64,000 nucleotides of DNA, taken from the NCBI GenBank assembly GCA_014385265.1, contig JACRTJ010000013.1, positions 145,607 to 209,606 on the forward strand, given 5' to 3'. The notes under the pieces are model-generated. The model worked only from the letters and a program-made list of their open reading frames with translations. It was not told the origin of the DNA and did no database searches. Both the position numbers and the translations under genes were made by a program. The stretch comes from Enterocloster hominis (ex Liu et al. 2021). GTDB taxonomy: Bacteria; Bacillota; Clostridia; Lachnospirales; Lachnospiraceae. This document shows, piece by piece, positions 23,406 to 31,148 of this stretch. Positions within the stretch are counted from its first letter, which is position 1; every line of letters starts with the position of its first letter.

Positions 23406-24737
23406 CTATCCCTGGATCCGCTCCAGCTCCATATCCTCCGGCAGGATCAGATTCAGCAATATGGATACGACAAACACCACAGCTACCACATTGGCGGAAA
23501 ATACGGACTGGACCACCTCCGGGAAGATCCGCCACAGGTCGATCTCACTGGCCGCAGTAAAACCGATGCCCACAGAGAGCGACAGGGCGGCGATGGTCAT
23601 GTTCCGCTGGGTAAATCCAGCCCTGGAAAGCATCTGGATCCCCGATACCATGATGGTCCCGAACATCATGATCGTGCACCCGCCCAGAACGGATTCCGGG
23701 AGGGATGCAAAAAAGTTCCCCACCGGTGGCAGGAATCCGGCCAGCAGCATACAGCCGGCCCCGGTGGCAATGGTAAAGCGGTTTACGACCTTCGTCATGT
23801 TCACAAGCCCCACATTCTGGGAAAATGAGGTCACCGGAGGGCATCCGAACAGGGCAGAAACGACGGAAGCAAAGCCGTCGCAGGCCAGGGAACCGGAAAT
23901 CTCCTTTGAGGTGATCTCCCGGCCCAGCCCTCCGGAAACCATGGCAGTCGTGTCCCCGATGGTTTCTGCCGCAGAAACCATAAAGATAATGGCAACGGAA
24001 AAAATGGCTCCCATATGGAATTCCGGTGCAAAGGGCAGAAGAGCTGGCAGGGAAGCAATTCCCTCTGAAAAGATCACTGACAGATCCACCTTGCCCATAA
24101 ACACCGCCAGGATATATCCCACCACAAGTCCTGCCAGCACAGACAGCTGCTTCAGATATCCCCGTGCCAGGATGTTCCAGCCCAGACAGACGGTCAGTGT
24201 GACAGCTCCCAGAAGCAGATTGGAGGCCGAGCCGAAGTCCTCCGCGTAGCCGCCTCCAAAGGACCTGGCCCCCACCGTAAACAGGGAATATCCTATGGCG
24301 ATCACCACCGACGAGGCGACCACAGGGGCAATGATCTTTCTCCAGTATCTGGCAAACAGGCCGATGACGCCCTCAAAGACTCCGCCGCAGATCGCTGCGC
24401 CTATGACGGCCGGATATCCGTAGCTGGCCGCCACGGTGCTCAGCACCGTAACAAACGTAAAGCTGACACCCATGACGATCGGAAGCCTGGAACCGATCCT
24501 CCAGACCGGAAACAGCTGGATCAGCGTTGCGATCCCGGCCACCAGCATGGCATTCTGCAGAAGAACGGCGACCTCTGCCTGGGAAAGCCCCCCTGCGGCC
24601 GCAATGATCGTGATCGGCGTCAGATTCGACACAAACATGGCCAGAATATGCTGGAGTCCAAAGGGCACTGCCTTTAAAAGAGGCACCCTCCCGTCCAGCC
24701 TGTATATGTTGCTGATGCTGCATTCACTGTTCTTCAT
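23406..24737 (-). CDS. NCS2-family purine/uracil permease (second copy)
   Basis: 443 residues, about 12-14 membrane segments. The signature region AAETIGDTTAMVSGGLGREI and SFSQNVGLVNMTKVV is present. It is clearly related to, but well diverged from, the permease at 17558 (identical in QNVGLV, different in most helices), so substrates may differ. It has its own terminator downstream, and the MATE gene ends 18 nt before its start, so MATE and permease are likely one transcript. Confidence 0.88.
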   Translation of the reverse strand: MKNSECSISNIYRLDGRVPLLKAVPFGLQHILAMFVSNLTPITIIAAAGGLSQAEVAVLLQNAMLVAGIATLIQLFPVWRIGSRLPIVMGVSFTFVTVLSTVAASYGYPAVIGAAICGGVFEGVIGLFARYWRKIIAPVVASSVVIAIGYSLFTVGARSFGGGYAEDFGSASNLLLGAVTLTVCLGWNILARGYLKQLSVLAGLVVGYILAVFMGKVDLSVIFSEGIASLPALLPFAPEFHMGAIFSVAIIFMVSAAETIGDTTAMVSGGLGREITSKEISGSLACDGFASVVSALFGCPPVTSFSQNVGLVNMTKVVNRFTIATGAGCMLLAGFLPPVGNFFASLPESVLGGCTIMMFGTIMVSGIQMLSRAGFTQRNMTIAALSLSVGIGFTAASEIDLWRIFPEVVQSVFSANVVAVVFVVSILLNLILPEDMELERIQG

Positions 24738-24755
24738 ACTCTTATCCTTTCCTGG

Positions 24756-26117
24756 TTAAAATGCGGCTGGGGGATCCTCAGCCCGTTTCTCCCTCTCTGC
24801 CTTTCTTATTACCCGCTCATAGGAGACCCACAAAAACACCGCCGCTGCCGTCCATGCCGCCGGATGGCAGAAGCATGTAAGAACGTAGCTTCCCATTTTC
24901 ATGGCAAAGACCGCCGTCACCAGCCTTGCCAGCAGCTCTGCGATCCCCCCGGCCATGGGCAGAAAGCCGTATCCGCATCCCTGCATCACGTTCCTGTATA
25001 CAAAGATCGCACCCAACGGGATAAAAAACACCACACAGATGTTCATGTAGGTCCTGGCCCATGGCATCATGGCACTTATATCGCCTGCAAAAAACAGGCT
25101 CATGGCCGGACGCAGGAAAACAGTCCCCAGGACTGCCGCCATAACCGCATAGACCACTGTTACGGTCATGCCCGCCCGGACTCCCTTTTTTACCCGGTCC
25201 AGATCCCCTTTTCCAAAATTCTGGCCGGCATAGGAGGCCATGGCCTGGCCCAGGGCGATCATTCCCTGCTCCACCAGGGTCTCCAGCTTTCCGGCCGCCG
25301 TATAGGCCGCCACCGCCAGGGAACCGAACTGGTTCACAGCCGACTGCATGACCATGCCCCCGGAGGCTGTAATGGCAAACTGGAGAGCCATGGGAATTCC
25401 AATGGACAGCTCCCGTCTGACGTCTCCTTTGTGGGGACGCCACTGACCGGCTCCCGGCATCAGATCCGGCGTTTTTAAGAAAATATATCCGCCGCATAAT
25501 ACTGCCGATACTGCCTGGGAAAGCACCGTTGCCAGGGCCGCACCTTCCACGCCCATGCCTCCGCCCACGATCAGCGCCAGATCCAGCGCCACGTTTAAGC
25601 AGGCGGAAAAGACCAGAAAAAACAACGGGACCCGGCTGTTTCCCACCGCCCTCAGAAAGGCAGAAAACAGGTTATAGAATACACAGACCGCCGTTCCTGC
25701 GGCAATGATCCTGATATACCGGCCCGCCTCCCTGAAAATGTCCTCCGGAGTCTGCATGAGACGAAGGAGCGGATCCATGACCGCCAGGAAAAAGCCTGTG
25801 AGAACCACTGTTGTGACGGCTGAGAGAAAGATCCCCGCGGAAACACTCCGCTTTACACCGGCCGTATCCCCGGCTCCATACCGCTGGGCCGTCAGGATCG
25901 TAAAGCCGGAGGTGAGTCCCTGGGCAAAGCCTGTGATCAGAAACATGATGATCCCGGTGGAGCCCACGGCCGCCAGGGCTCCGGCTCCCACATACCGGCC
26001 CACGATGATCGTATCGGCCATATTATAAAACTGCTGGAAAAGGTTTCCCAGCAAAAGCGGTATCGTAAACCGCAGAAGGACCGGCAGGGGCCGTCCCTTT
26101 GTCATATCCGTTCCCAT
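24756..26117 (-). CDS. MATE-family multidrug/cation efflux transporter
   Basis: 453 residues and about 12 membrane segments in two similar halves: FTIPLLLGNLFQQFYNMADT at the N terminus, the typical MATE opening, and the matching SIGIPMALQFAITASGGMVM in the second half. Export of organic cations or other toxic compounds in exchange for Na+ or H+. The N terminus shows TKGRPLPVLLRF, as in the DinF/clostridial branch. It is followed 18 nt later by the second purine permease. Start at 26117; an alternative ATG four codons in is equally possible. Confidence 0.9.
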   Translation of the reverse strand: MGTDMTKGRPLPVLLRFTIPLLLGNLFQQFYNMADTIIVGRYVGAGALAAVGSTGIIMFLITGFAQGLTSGFTILTAQRYGAGDTAGVKRSVSAGIFLSAVTTVVLTGFFLAVMDPLLRLMQTPEDIFREAGRYIRIIAAGTAVCVFYNLFSAFLRAVGNSRVPLFFLVFSACLNVALDLALIVGGGMGVEGAALATVLSQAVSAVLCGGYIFLKTPDLMPGAGQWRPHKGDVRRELSIGIPMALQFAITASGGMVMQSAVNQFGSLAVAAYTAAGKLETLVEQGMIALGQAMASYAGQNFGKGDLDRVKKGVRAGMTVTVVYAVMAAVLGTVFLRPAMSLFFAGDISAMMPWARTYMNICVVFFIPLGAIFVYRNVMQGCGYGFLPMAGGIAELLARLVTAVFAMKMGSYVLTCFCHPAAWTAAAVFLWVSYERVIRKAEREKRAEDPPAAF

Positions 26118-26209
26118 ATGACGCCTCGCTTCCTTTTAATTTCCCGGTTTATTTTAGCGCATCCGCAGAAAGGCTGCAAGTGGATTTTCCGCCGTTTTAC
26201 AGGCCGCAC

Positions 26210-27133
26210 TTAAAACAGATCCAGCATATTATCCAGATACATTTCCTCTCTCACATGGATCTGGTATTCCGGCCTGGTCATGTAATAAAGAAGGAACTCC
26301 AGGACCAGGGCGCTGCCCAGTCCCCGGCCTTCGATCTTAAAATCAGAAAAGCCCATGGGAAGATAGACGCTCCGGATCTCTTCTGCTCCGATGAATCCTG
26401 GATTTTTCATGGCTCTGGAAAATCGGTAGCCCTCCCCTGCGCCGGGAGCCGTACAGCAGTGGTCCGGACCGTCCTCCCCGAGATTTTTCCGGCTGACGGC
26501 CTCGTAACAGCGTTTCCTGTCCCTGCATCCATAGAAACAGCATTCGTTGCACAGGAATTCCACCTTAGCCTTCTGGCGTTCTGACAGCGTATCCCATTGG
26601 TCAAGGGCCTTATTCAGCCGGAAATCCGGCACCGCATAGCGAAACTCCTCCCGGTCGATCTCCTCTGTGAACCGGTCAAAATCTGTCAGTACCTTTGTGG
26701 TGGAGGAAACAAAATAAAGGCCTGGATATTTCTTTTTTAAATACTCCAGCAAAAGCTCCGAATGAACGATAACGCCGTTTTTCGTTTTCCCGCTCTTCTC
26801 AAACATGGCGCAGAGAGCGTTGCATTTCCGGTCCGCAAGATGCTCCTCCCTGAGCAGGGAATTGCTGAAGGTCAGACGGGCAGAGATCCCGTACTTCTCC
26901 AGCAGCGCCAGGACCTCTCCCGGATTCTGATCTCCTTCCCCGACACGGCCCCCGCCCCAGATGCATCCCGCCGGAGCGCCGTATATGGAGCCGATCCCGC
27001 ACCATTCGTAAAAATATTCCCTATGTTCAAAAAATAACGGCAGAAATCTTTTGTACAGCTCATAAAACTCAAACAGGCCTGGAAGATGGAAGTACACCGT
27101 TGTTTTCCCGGAACTGATTCTATCCTGTGACAT
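26210..27133 (-). CDS. Peptidase U32-like protein of unknown function
   Basis: 307 residues, soluble. I do not recognise it precisely. The late segment MGFSDFKIEGRGLGSA resembles the LKIEGR motif of U32 peptidase/hydroxylase proteins, and a Cys cluster FLCNECCFYGCRDRKRC (about 193-209) plus HCC could bind a metal or iron-sulfur centre. The middle NGVIVHSELLLEYLKKKYPG fits a TIM barrel. Its neighbours (MATE exporter downstream, small membrane protein divergent upstream) give no clue. Family call tentative; the gene itself is solid because codon use and length match the core. Confidence 0.6.
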   Translation of the reverse strand: MSQDRISSGKTTVYFHLPGLFEFYELYKRFLPLFFEHREYFYEWCGIGSIYGAPAGCIWGGGRVGEGDQNPGEVLALLEKYGISARLTFSNSLLREEHLADRKCNALCAMFEKSGKTKNGVIVHSELLLEYLKKKYPGLYFVSSTTKVLTDFDRFTEEIDREEFRYAVPDFRLNKALDQWDTLSERQKAKVEFLCNECCFYGCRDRKRCYEAVSRKNLGEDGPDHCCTAPGAGEGYRFSRAMKNPGFIGAEEIRSVYLPMGFSDFKIEGRGLGSALVLEFLLYYMTRPEYQIHVREEMYLDNMLDLF

Positions 27134-27364
27134 ATATGATCTCTCCTTTTATGTAAAATTGGTATTTAACTCAATGCACGGTGCTTGCTTCAGCCGCGTC
27201 TGACCGGCTGTCCAGATCCAGGGATGCTCTCGCCTCCCTGTTCCCGGCCCCCATGGGGTCCACAGCCTTGTATGTGATCGTCCGGACTATTTTTCTTTTT
27301 CATTGGTGTATATCTCCATTTGCGTAACAGGCGCATACATGTGTGTGCAGAACAACGGTTTCTG

Positions 27365-27393
27365 TTGCAGGGCATTCCATGGCAATGTATAAT
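27365..27393 (+). promoter_or_regulatory. Promoter of small membrane protein gene
   Basis: TTGCAG (27365-27370), 17 nt, TATAAT (27388-27393), 35 nt before the ATG. The rest of the 27134-27364 gap, upstream of both divergent genes, holds no gene I can support. Confidence 0.7.
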
Positions 27394-27427
27394 AAAAGTA
27401 TAAAAATAAACGATGGAGGGATGTACG

Positions 27428-27859
27428 ATGACTGCTGCTTTACTTATTTTAGGCGCACTGCCCTTTGCTGTCGGCCGCATACAGGACTGGTATATGTCCG
27501 CCAATCTCAATTCCTCCCTGCCGTACGGGGTGATCTCCCTCGCTTTCCTGTCTGCCTGGGTCCTCCTCGCATTTCTCATGAACGGAAACGGAAAAAGGAC
27601 AAAGCAGATCGTTATTTTCCTGAATCTGATCGCAGCTTTCGACCTGGTACTGATCGGCATTCAGATACTGGTCCTCCATGCCTACTGGCTCAATGGCATT
27701 GGGATCTGGACACAGCTTTTTTACCTGCCGGTGCTGAACCTCGGTTTCTGTTTGACAAACTGGAGCCATGGAGTTTTCCCCGCCTATGCCGCTGGCTTTA
27801 TTCTCATGGTCGGTGTTACATTTGCCGGCTGTAAGCTGAGGGAAAAAGGAACGAGATAA
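27428..27859 (+). CDS. Small integral membrane protein, unknown function
   Basis: 143 residues with four predicted membrane helices (ALLILGALPFAVGRI, LPYGVISLAFLSAWVLLAFL, IVIFLNLIAAFDLVLIGIQI, FPAYAAGFILMVGVTFAGC). No catalytic motif and no family that I recognise. The ATG at 27428 was chosen because GGAGGG precedes it; an ATG 15 nt upstream lacks spacing. It is monocistronic, with a clear promoter and terminator of its own, and lies divergent from the U32-like gene. Confidence 0.7.
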   Translation: MTAALLILGALPFAVGRIQDWYMSANLNSSLPYGVISLAFLSAWVLLAFLMNGNGKRTKQIVIFLNLIAAFDLVLIGIQILVLHAYWLNGIGIWTQLFYLPVLNLGFCLTNWSHGVFPAYAAGFILMVGVTFAGCKLREKGTR

Positions 27860-27863
27860 GAGG

Positions 27864-27891
27864 GGACCGGGCTGCTGTCCGGTCCGTTTTT
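27864..27891 (+). terminator. Terminator of small membrane protein gene
   Basis: GGACCGG / CCGGTCC, 8-nt loop, then GTTTTT. It starts five nt after the stop codon. Confidence 0.88.
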
Positions 27892-27992
27892 GTCCGCTTC
27901 ATAATTCGTATCACAAAATACATAGAAATACAATCTTTTTTACTCTTAAAAAGCTCAATATGGCATCCGTCGTTAAAAGACGCGCCGTATTG
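27892..27992 (-). repeat. Scar of a second RhuM-Fic module
   Basis: 27892-27914 is identical (23 nt) to 28687-28709 inside the RhuM-Fic gene. From GTATCAC onward 27915-27992 instead matches, at roughly three bases in four, the promoter DNA upstream of the HTH gene (29386-29461). GTATCAC is the shared joint. The simplest reading is a former second copy of the module that lost everything between two GTATCAC sites and was then cut short. Confidence 0.65.
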
Positions 27993-28020
27993 GAGCCATC
28001 TAAGTTAAATCGGGACAGTC

Positions 28021-28063
28021 AAAAAGCAGGCGTCACAATGGTTCGCGTTGTGTTGTCTGCTTT
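28021..28063 (+). terminator. Hairpin preceding repeat copy D
   Basis: AAAGCAG/CTGCTTT with an inner CACAA/TTGTG arm. On the minus strand it is followed by TTTTT; on the plus strand by GGTTTACGCGGGC, the start of the dispersed repeat. No adjacent gene clearly uses it on the plus strand. Confidence 0.5.
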
Positions 28064-28065
28064 GG

Positions 28066-28131
28066 TTTACGCGGGCAAGAACCAAAGTCCGTGCCTGCAC
28101 GAGACCTTGACGACTACCGCTCATGAGTGAT
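28066..28131 (+). repeat. Terminator-associated structured repeat, copy D (shortened)
   Basis: Begins TTTACGCGGGC directly behind a hairpin and keeps the inner stem (CCAAAGTCCGTGCCTGCACG...GACCTTG) of the family, but the far end with TTCTTATG is missing. It lies between the module scar and the RhuM-Fic gene end. Confidence 0.65.
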
Positions 28132-28169
28132 CGTCATTAAGAACAATATTCCAAAGTTAAAATCAAGCT

Positions 28170-29108
28170 TTATAACATACAATTCATAATCACGCTTATC
28201 ATCATTTCTTTTTCTTCTGGTCTGGACTCTGCGATCATAATGGTTAGTGCTACTAAAGCAGCATCTTCTATTTTCTTTTGTCCATCTATAAACAGTACTT
28301 CATTTTTATCAAGAAAATAGAGAAACATTGTCGCAGCAATTCTTTTATTTCCATCGAAAAAGCTGTGGTTCTTGGTCACCAAATACAGCAAATTTGCAGC
28401 TTTCTCTTCCAAAGATTCATAGATATCTGTTCCTCCAAATGACTGATAAATATTACCGATACTGCCTTTGAAAGAATCATCCTTTTCTTTTCCAAACAAA
28501 TCGGATTCATCTCCGAATCGCATGCTCTGGATCACGTCCATACATTCCTCATAGGTAAGAACATATGTCGCACGATTTCCTTCTGGCCGTGTCATATTCT
28601 GGTGATCATAAGAATCCAGTAAATCCAGTGCACTGCTATATTTTTCTATTACAGAAAGAACCTGTCTGCTATCCAACTCGTTTTCGGTCCGCTTCATAAT
28701 TCGTATCACCTCGCCTAACTGCCTGATACGATTATCATTTACTGCGTAGCCCTTCAATATGTACTGTTTAAGAACTGAATTTGCCCAACGCCGGAATTCA
28801 ACGCCTCGTTTTGATTTTACACGGTAGCCGACAGAAATGATAACATCCAGGTTATAATATTCAATTTGTCGTTCTACTTCACGTTCACCCTCTTTTTGAA
28901 CTGTCGCAAATTTTGCGACAGTTGCCTTATCACTTTCTAACTCTTCTCTCAAAGCATTATTAATATGTTTACCAATTGTTTTTACATCCCGGTCAAAAAG
29001 CTCAGCCATTTGATTTCTATTCAGCCAGACCGTCTCATGATCTACTGCCACAGGAAGCGTTATCAATTTATCCTCTGTTTCAAAAATTACAATTTCATTT
29101 TTGTTCAT
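28170..29108 (-). CDS. RhuM-Fic/Doc fusion protein (toxin-type)
   Basis: 312 residues. The N-terminal half is a RhuM (virulence-protein) domain with NRNQMAELFDRDVKTIGKHI and GYRVKSKRGVEFRRWA, a putative DNA-binding fold. The C-terminal part has the Doc-type Fic motif NHSFFDGNKRIAATMFLYFL, close to HxFxDGNKR, which in Doc phosphorylates EF-Tu and in other members AMPylates targets. GNKR rather than GNGR makes a Doc-like kinase activity plausible. Its start overlaps the HTH gene end by 14 nt, the usual layout of a toxin-antitoxin pair with the regulator first. AT-rich against its surroundings and next to a scar of a second copy, so probably acquired. Confidence 0.85.
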   Translation of the reverse strand: MNKNEIVIFETEDKLITLPVAVDHETVWLNRNQMAELFDRDVKTIGKHINNALREELESDKATVAKFATVQKEGEREVERQIEYYNLDVIISVGYRVKSKRGVEFRRWANSVLKQYILKGYAVNDNRIRQLGEVIRIMKRTENELDSRQVLSVIEKYSSALDLLDSYDHQNMTRPEGNRATYVLTYEECMDVIQSMRFGDESDLFGKEKDDSFKGSIGNIYQSFGGTDIYESLEEKAANLLYLVTKNHSFFDGNKRIAATMFLYFLDKNEVLFIDGQKKIEDAALVALTIMIAESRPEEKEMMISVIMNCML

Positions 29109-29340
29109 ATCGTTCCTCCAATTCTATTCCTTTTTCCTTCATCAACTTCTGCACCTTAACGTAATATGCAATTAATCTGAGTACGTACTCCGGCATCTGC
29201 CTTCTTCCCGCTTCCCATTCCTCTAATGTTCTCAGTGGAATATCCATGTATCGTGAAAATTCTGTCCTGTTCATATCCAGCATTTCACGAATTCCTTTTA
29301 ATGTACCTATCTGCTTTTCAATCCTTTCTTTTTTATCCAT
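29095..29340 (-). CDS. XRE-type helix-turn-helix protein, probable antitoxin/regulator
   Basis: 81 residues with an HTH (MLDMNRTEFSRYMDIPLRTL) and the EEWEAGRRQMPEYVLRLI tail typical of small clostridial HTH regulators paired with toxins. The ATG at 29340 follows AAGGAG. The gene lies directly upstream of, and overlaps, the RhuM-Fic gene. A perfect 7-bp palindrome between its -10 and ribosome site is a likely autoregulatory operator. Neutralisation of the Fic partner is inferred from arrangement. Confidence 0.8.
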   Translation of the reverse strand: MDKKERIEKQIGTLKGIREMLDMNRTEFSRYMDIPLRTLEEWEAGRRQMPEYVLRLIAYYVKVQKLMKEKGIELEERYEQK

Positions 29341-29355
29341 CTCGTTCTCCTTATG

Positions 29356-29404
29356 TATCCACTCATTGTGTGGATATAGTATCACAAAATATAAATAAAT
29401 ACAA
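29356..29404 (-). promoter_or_regulatory. Promoter and operator of the HTH/RhuM-Fic module
   Basis: On the minus strand TTGTAT (29399-29404), 17 nt, TACTAT (29376-29381). Just downstream TATCCAC and GTGGATA (29356-29376) form a palindrome with a 7-nt spacer, placed where a repressor would stop initiation. The GTGATAC recombination joint of the nearby scar overlaps this -10. Confidence 0.6.
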
Positions 29405-29461
29405 TATTTTTTGAAAAAAAGTCAAACATGGTATGCATCGTTAAAAGGCGGGCTATATTGG
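29386..29461 (-). repeat. Upstream copy of the module promoter repeat
   Basis: Matches the scar at 27915-27992 (for example CGTTAAAA followed by a G/C-rich hexamer and TATTGG). It is the intact upstream DNA of the module. Confidence 0.6.
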
Positions 29462-29476
29462 TTTTTCCACCGGGCC

Positions 29477-29701
29477 GTCCAGGCCACCTCGAAAAAGCTT
29501 CGCTTTTCCTCGGTGTTTGGCTTTCGCCAAATTGGACACTCGCAATAAGGAGACGCTTGCAAGCAGGCTTGCCTACGGTTCCGCTGACCCGTCCAGGCAC
29601 CTCGAAAAAGCTCCGCTTTTCCTCGGTGTTTGGCTTTCGCCAAATTGGACACTCGCAATAAGGAGGCGCTTACAAGCAAGCTTGCAGCGCCTCCTTATTA
29701 C
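29477..29701. repeat. Tandem duplication, unit about 114 nt
   Basis: Two units (29477-29590 and 29591-29701) share CACCTCGAAAAAGCT, CGCTTTTCCTCGGTGTTTGG and the hairpin TTTGGCTTTCGCCAAA, with few changes except at the far ends. Each unit carries two short hairpins (GAAAAAGC/GCTTTTC and TTTGGC/GCCAAA). It fills the space between the RhuM-Fic module and spoIVB. No gene. Confidence 0.85.
29657..29699. terminator. Strong hairpin behind spoIVB
   Basis: AATAAGGAGGCGCT pairs perfectly with AGCGCCTCCTTATT (14 bp, 15-nt loop). The T tract is short, but its place 20 nt after the spoIVB stop suggests it terminates that transcript. Confidence 0.65.
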
Positions 29702-29718
29702 TCCTGTCTAGCCTGGAC

Positions 29719-30996
29719 TCAATGCTCCAGCATGTTTTCAATAAAGATCCCATATCCTTTCGTGGAGTCCTGGATGAATACATGGGTGACGGCTCCGATG
29801 AGCTTGCCGTCCTGAATGATGGGACTGCCGCTCATGCCCTGTACGATGCCGCCGGTGAGTTTCAGAAGCTCTTCGTCCACGACGCGGATCACCATCCCCT
29901 TATTTTTCTGAAGACTCGCGTGATCCACTTTTTGAATTTCGATCTCATAATCTCTCACCTCCCCCGATACGTCGCTGCGGATAAAGGCCTGACCCTTGTG
30001 GACGTCCTGGCGGAAGCCCACGGGAATGGCCTCGGACTGGAACCGTTCCAGGAACCGGCGGTTGACGGTCCCGAAGATCCCCTCCTCTGTATTGGCGGTC
30101 ACTTCCCCCAGCTTTGTACCTTTTCCGTAATAGATGACCCCGGACATGACTCCGGGCTTTCCTGATGTTCCTTTTTCGATCCCCATGATCTGGGTATCGT
30201 AGAGCCCTCCCTCCCGGATATCCACCAGCTTTCCTGTGTCGCTGTCGCTGATCCCATGGCCCAGGGCGCCGAAGGAGCCGTTCATGTCCACGTAGGTGAC
30301 GGTCCCGATCCCCTGGGTATCGTCCCGGACCCAGGCCCCCAGCTTATAGGTCCCATCCTCTGCCAGCACCGGCTCCAGCTCCACCTTTAAAAGTTCCCCG
30401 TCCCTGCGCACCTCCAGGGAAACGGGACTTCCGCTGCTGGCGCTGACGGCCTGGATCAGATCGTCCTTGTCCTCCATCTCCCGTCCGTTGACTGTCTCGA
30501 TGTAGTCTCCGGATTTCAGAACGCCGAAGGCCGGCTCCACCACGTTGCCCGCGTCGTTGACGATCTCCCCGGTGCCAACGACCATGACTCCCCTGGACTT
30601 CAGATAGATCCCCACAGGTACGCCGCAGGGCGCGGCATACATCCCGTCCACCACATCCACCTGGATGTCCTTCATGCGGATCAGCCCGAAAAGCTTCATT
30701 CCCAGGTGGTAGCTTCCTTCAGATGCGCCATACATGGACACCGGCTCTGTGGTCTGGATCCGGACCTTTCCTGCAGGGATGTTGGACGCATTCCCCAGGA
30801 CTACCTCCTCGCTGTCGCTCTCCAGGGTGACGCCCGGAGGCAGGGTAAAATGGAAGATCTCCTCCTCGCTGACCACCAGGTTCAGACGGTCCGGCACTGC
30901 AAGCTTCACATAGCCCCATGTGAACGCAATGGTAAAGACCAGAGAAAAACAAAAGACACCGGCCAGGATCCTTCTCAGTCGTTCCTTTCTTGTCAC
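29719..30996 (-). CDS. spoIVB: SpoIVB serine peptidase (stage IV sporulation)
   Basis: 425 residues: one N-terminal membrane anchor (about 9-31), a PDZ domain (about 135-210, with GVLKSGDYIETVNG), and an S55 peptidase domain with H247 in GALGHGISDSD and the Ser motif GMSGSP at 387-392. It is secreted from the forespore and cleaves the SpoIVFA/BofA complex to free pro-sigma-K processing in the mother cell. Start is GTG behind GAGGAGG. It lies right after recN, the standard order recN-spoIVB in clostridia and bacilli. Confidence 0.95.
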   Translation of the reverse strand: MTRKERLRRILAGVFCFSLVFTIAFTWGYVKLAVPDRLNLVVSEEEIFHFTLPPGVTLESDSEEVVLGNASNIPAGKVRIQTTEPVSMYGASEGSYHLGMKLFGLIRMKDIQVDVVDGMYAAPCGVPVGIYLKSRGVMVVGTGEIVNDAGNVVEPAFGVLKSGDYIETVNGREMEDKDDLIQAVSASSGSPVSLEVRRDGELLKVELEPVLAEDGTYKLGAWVRDDTQGIGTVTYVDMNGSFGALGHGISDSDTGKLVDIREGGLYDTQIMGIEKGTSGKPGVMSGVIYYGKGTKLGEVTANTEEGIFGTVNRRFLERFQSEAIPVGFRQDVHKGQAFIRSDVSGEVRDYEIEIQKVDHASLQKNKGMVIRVVDEELLKLTGGIVQGMSGSPIIQDGKLIGAVTHVFIQDSTKGYGIFIENMLEH

Positions 30997-31082
30997 GGCA
31001 AAACCTCCTCTTCTTTATGATTCTGCCCCGGCTTTTCCCTGTCCATAACATACGGCGTCTGCAATTTCCCCAGTAACGGCAA

Positions 31083-31111
31083 AGGAGAGGGCAGTGATAT
31101 GCTCCTCTCCT
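31083..31111. terminator. Hairpin between recN and spoIVB
   Basis: AGGAGAGG and CCTCTCCT with a 13-nt loop; only a short T tract (TTT) follows on the minus strand. It may partially terminate recN read-through. Confidence 0.5.
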
Positions 31112-31148
31112 AGTATGTGATCCTTTTCTCTTTTCAGCCTGTCAGTTT

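Noticed and set aside
23152..24249. 365-codon plus-strand open frame
   Set aside because: It runs from the clpB promoter through repeat copy A into the antisense of the second permease. Its first part resembles translated repeat sequence only.
27190..27660. Minus-strand frame across the promoter of the small membrane protein
   Set aside because: It overlaps a clear promoter and gene on the other strand and has no ribosome site or recognisable motif.
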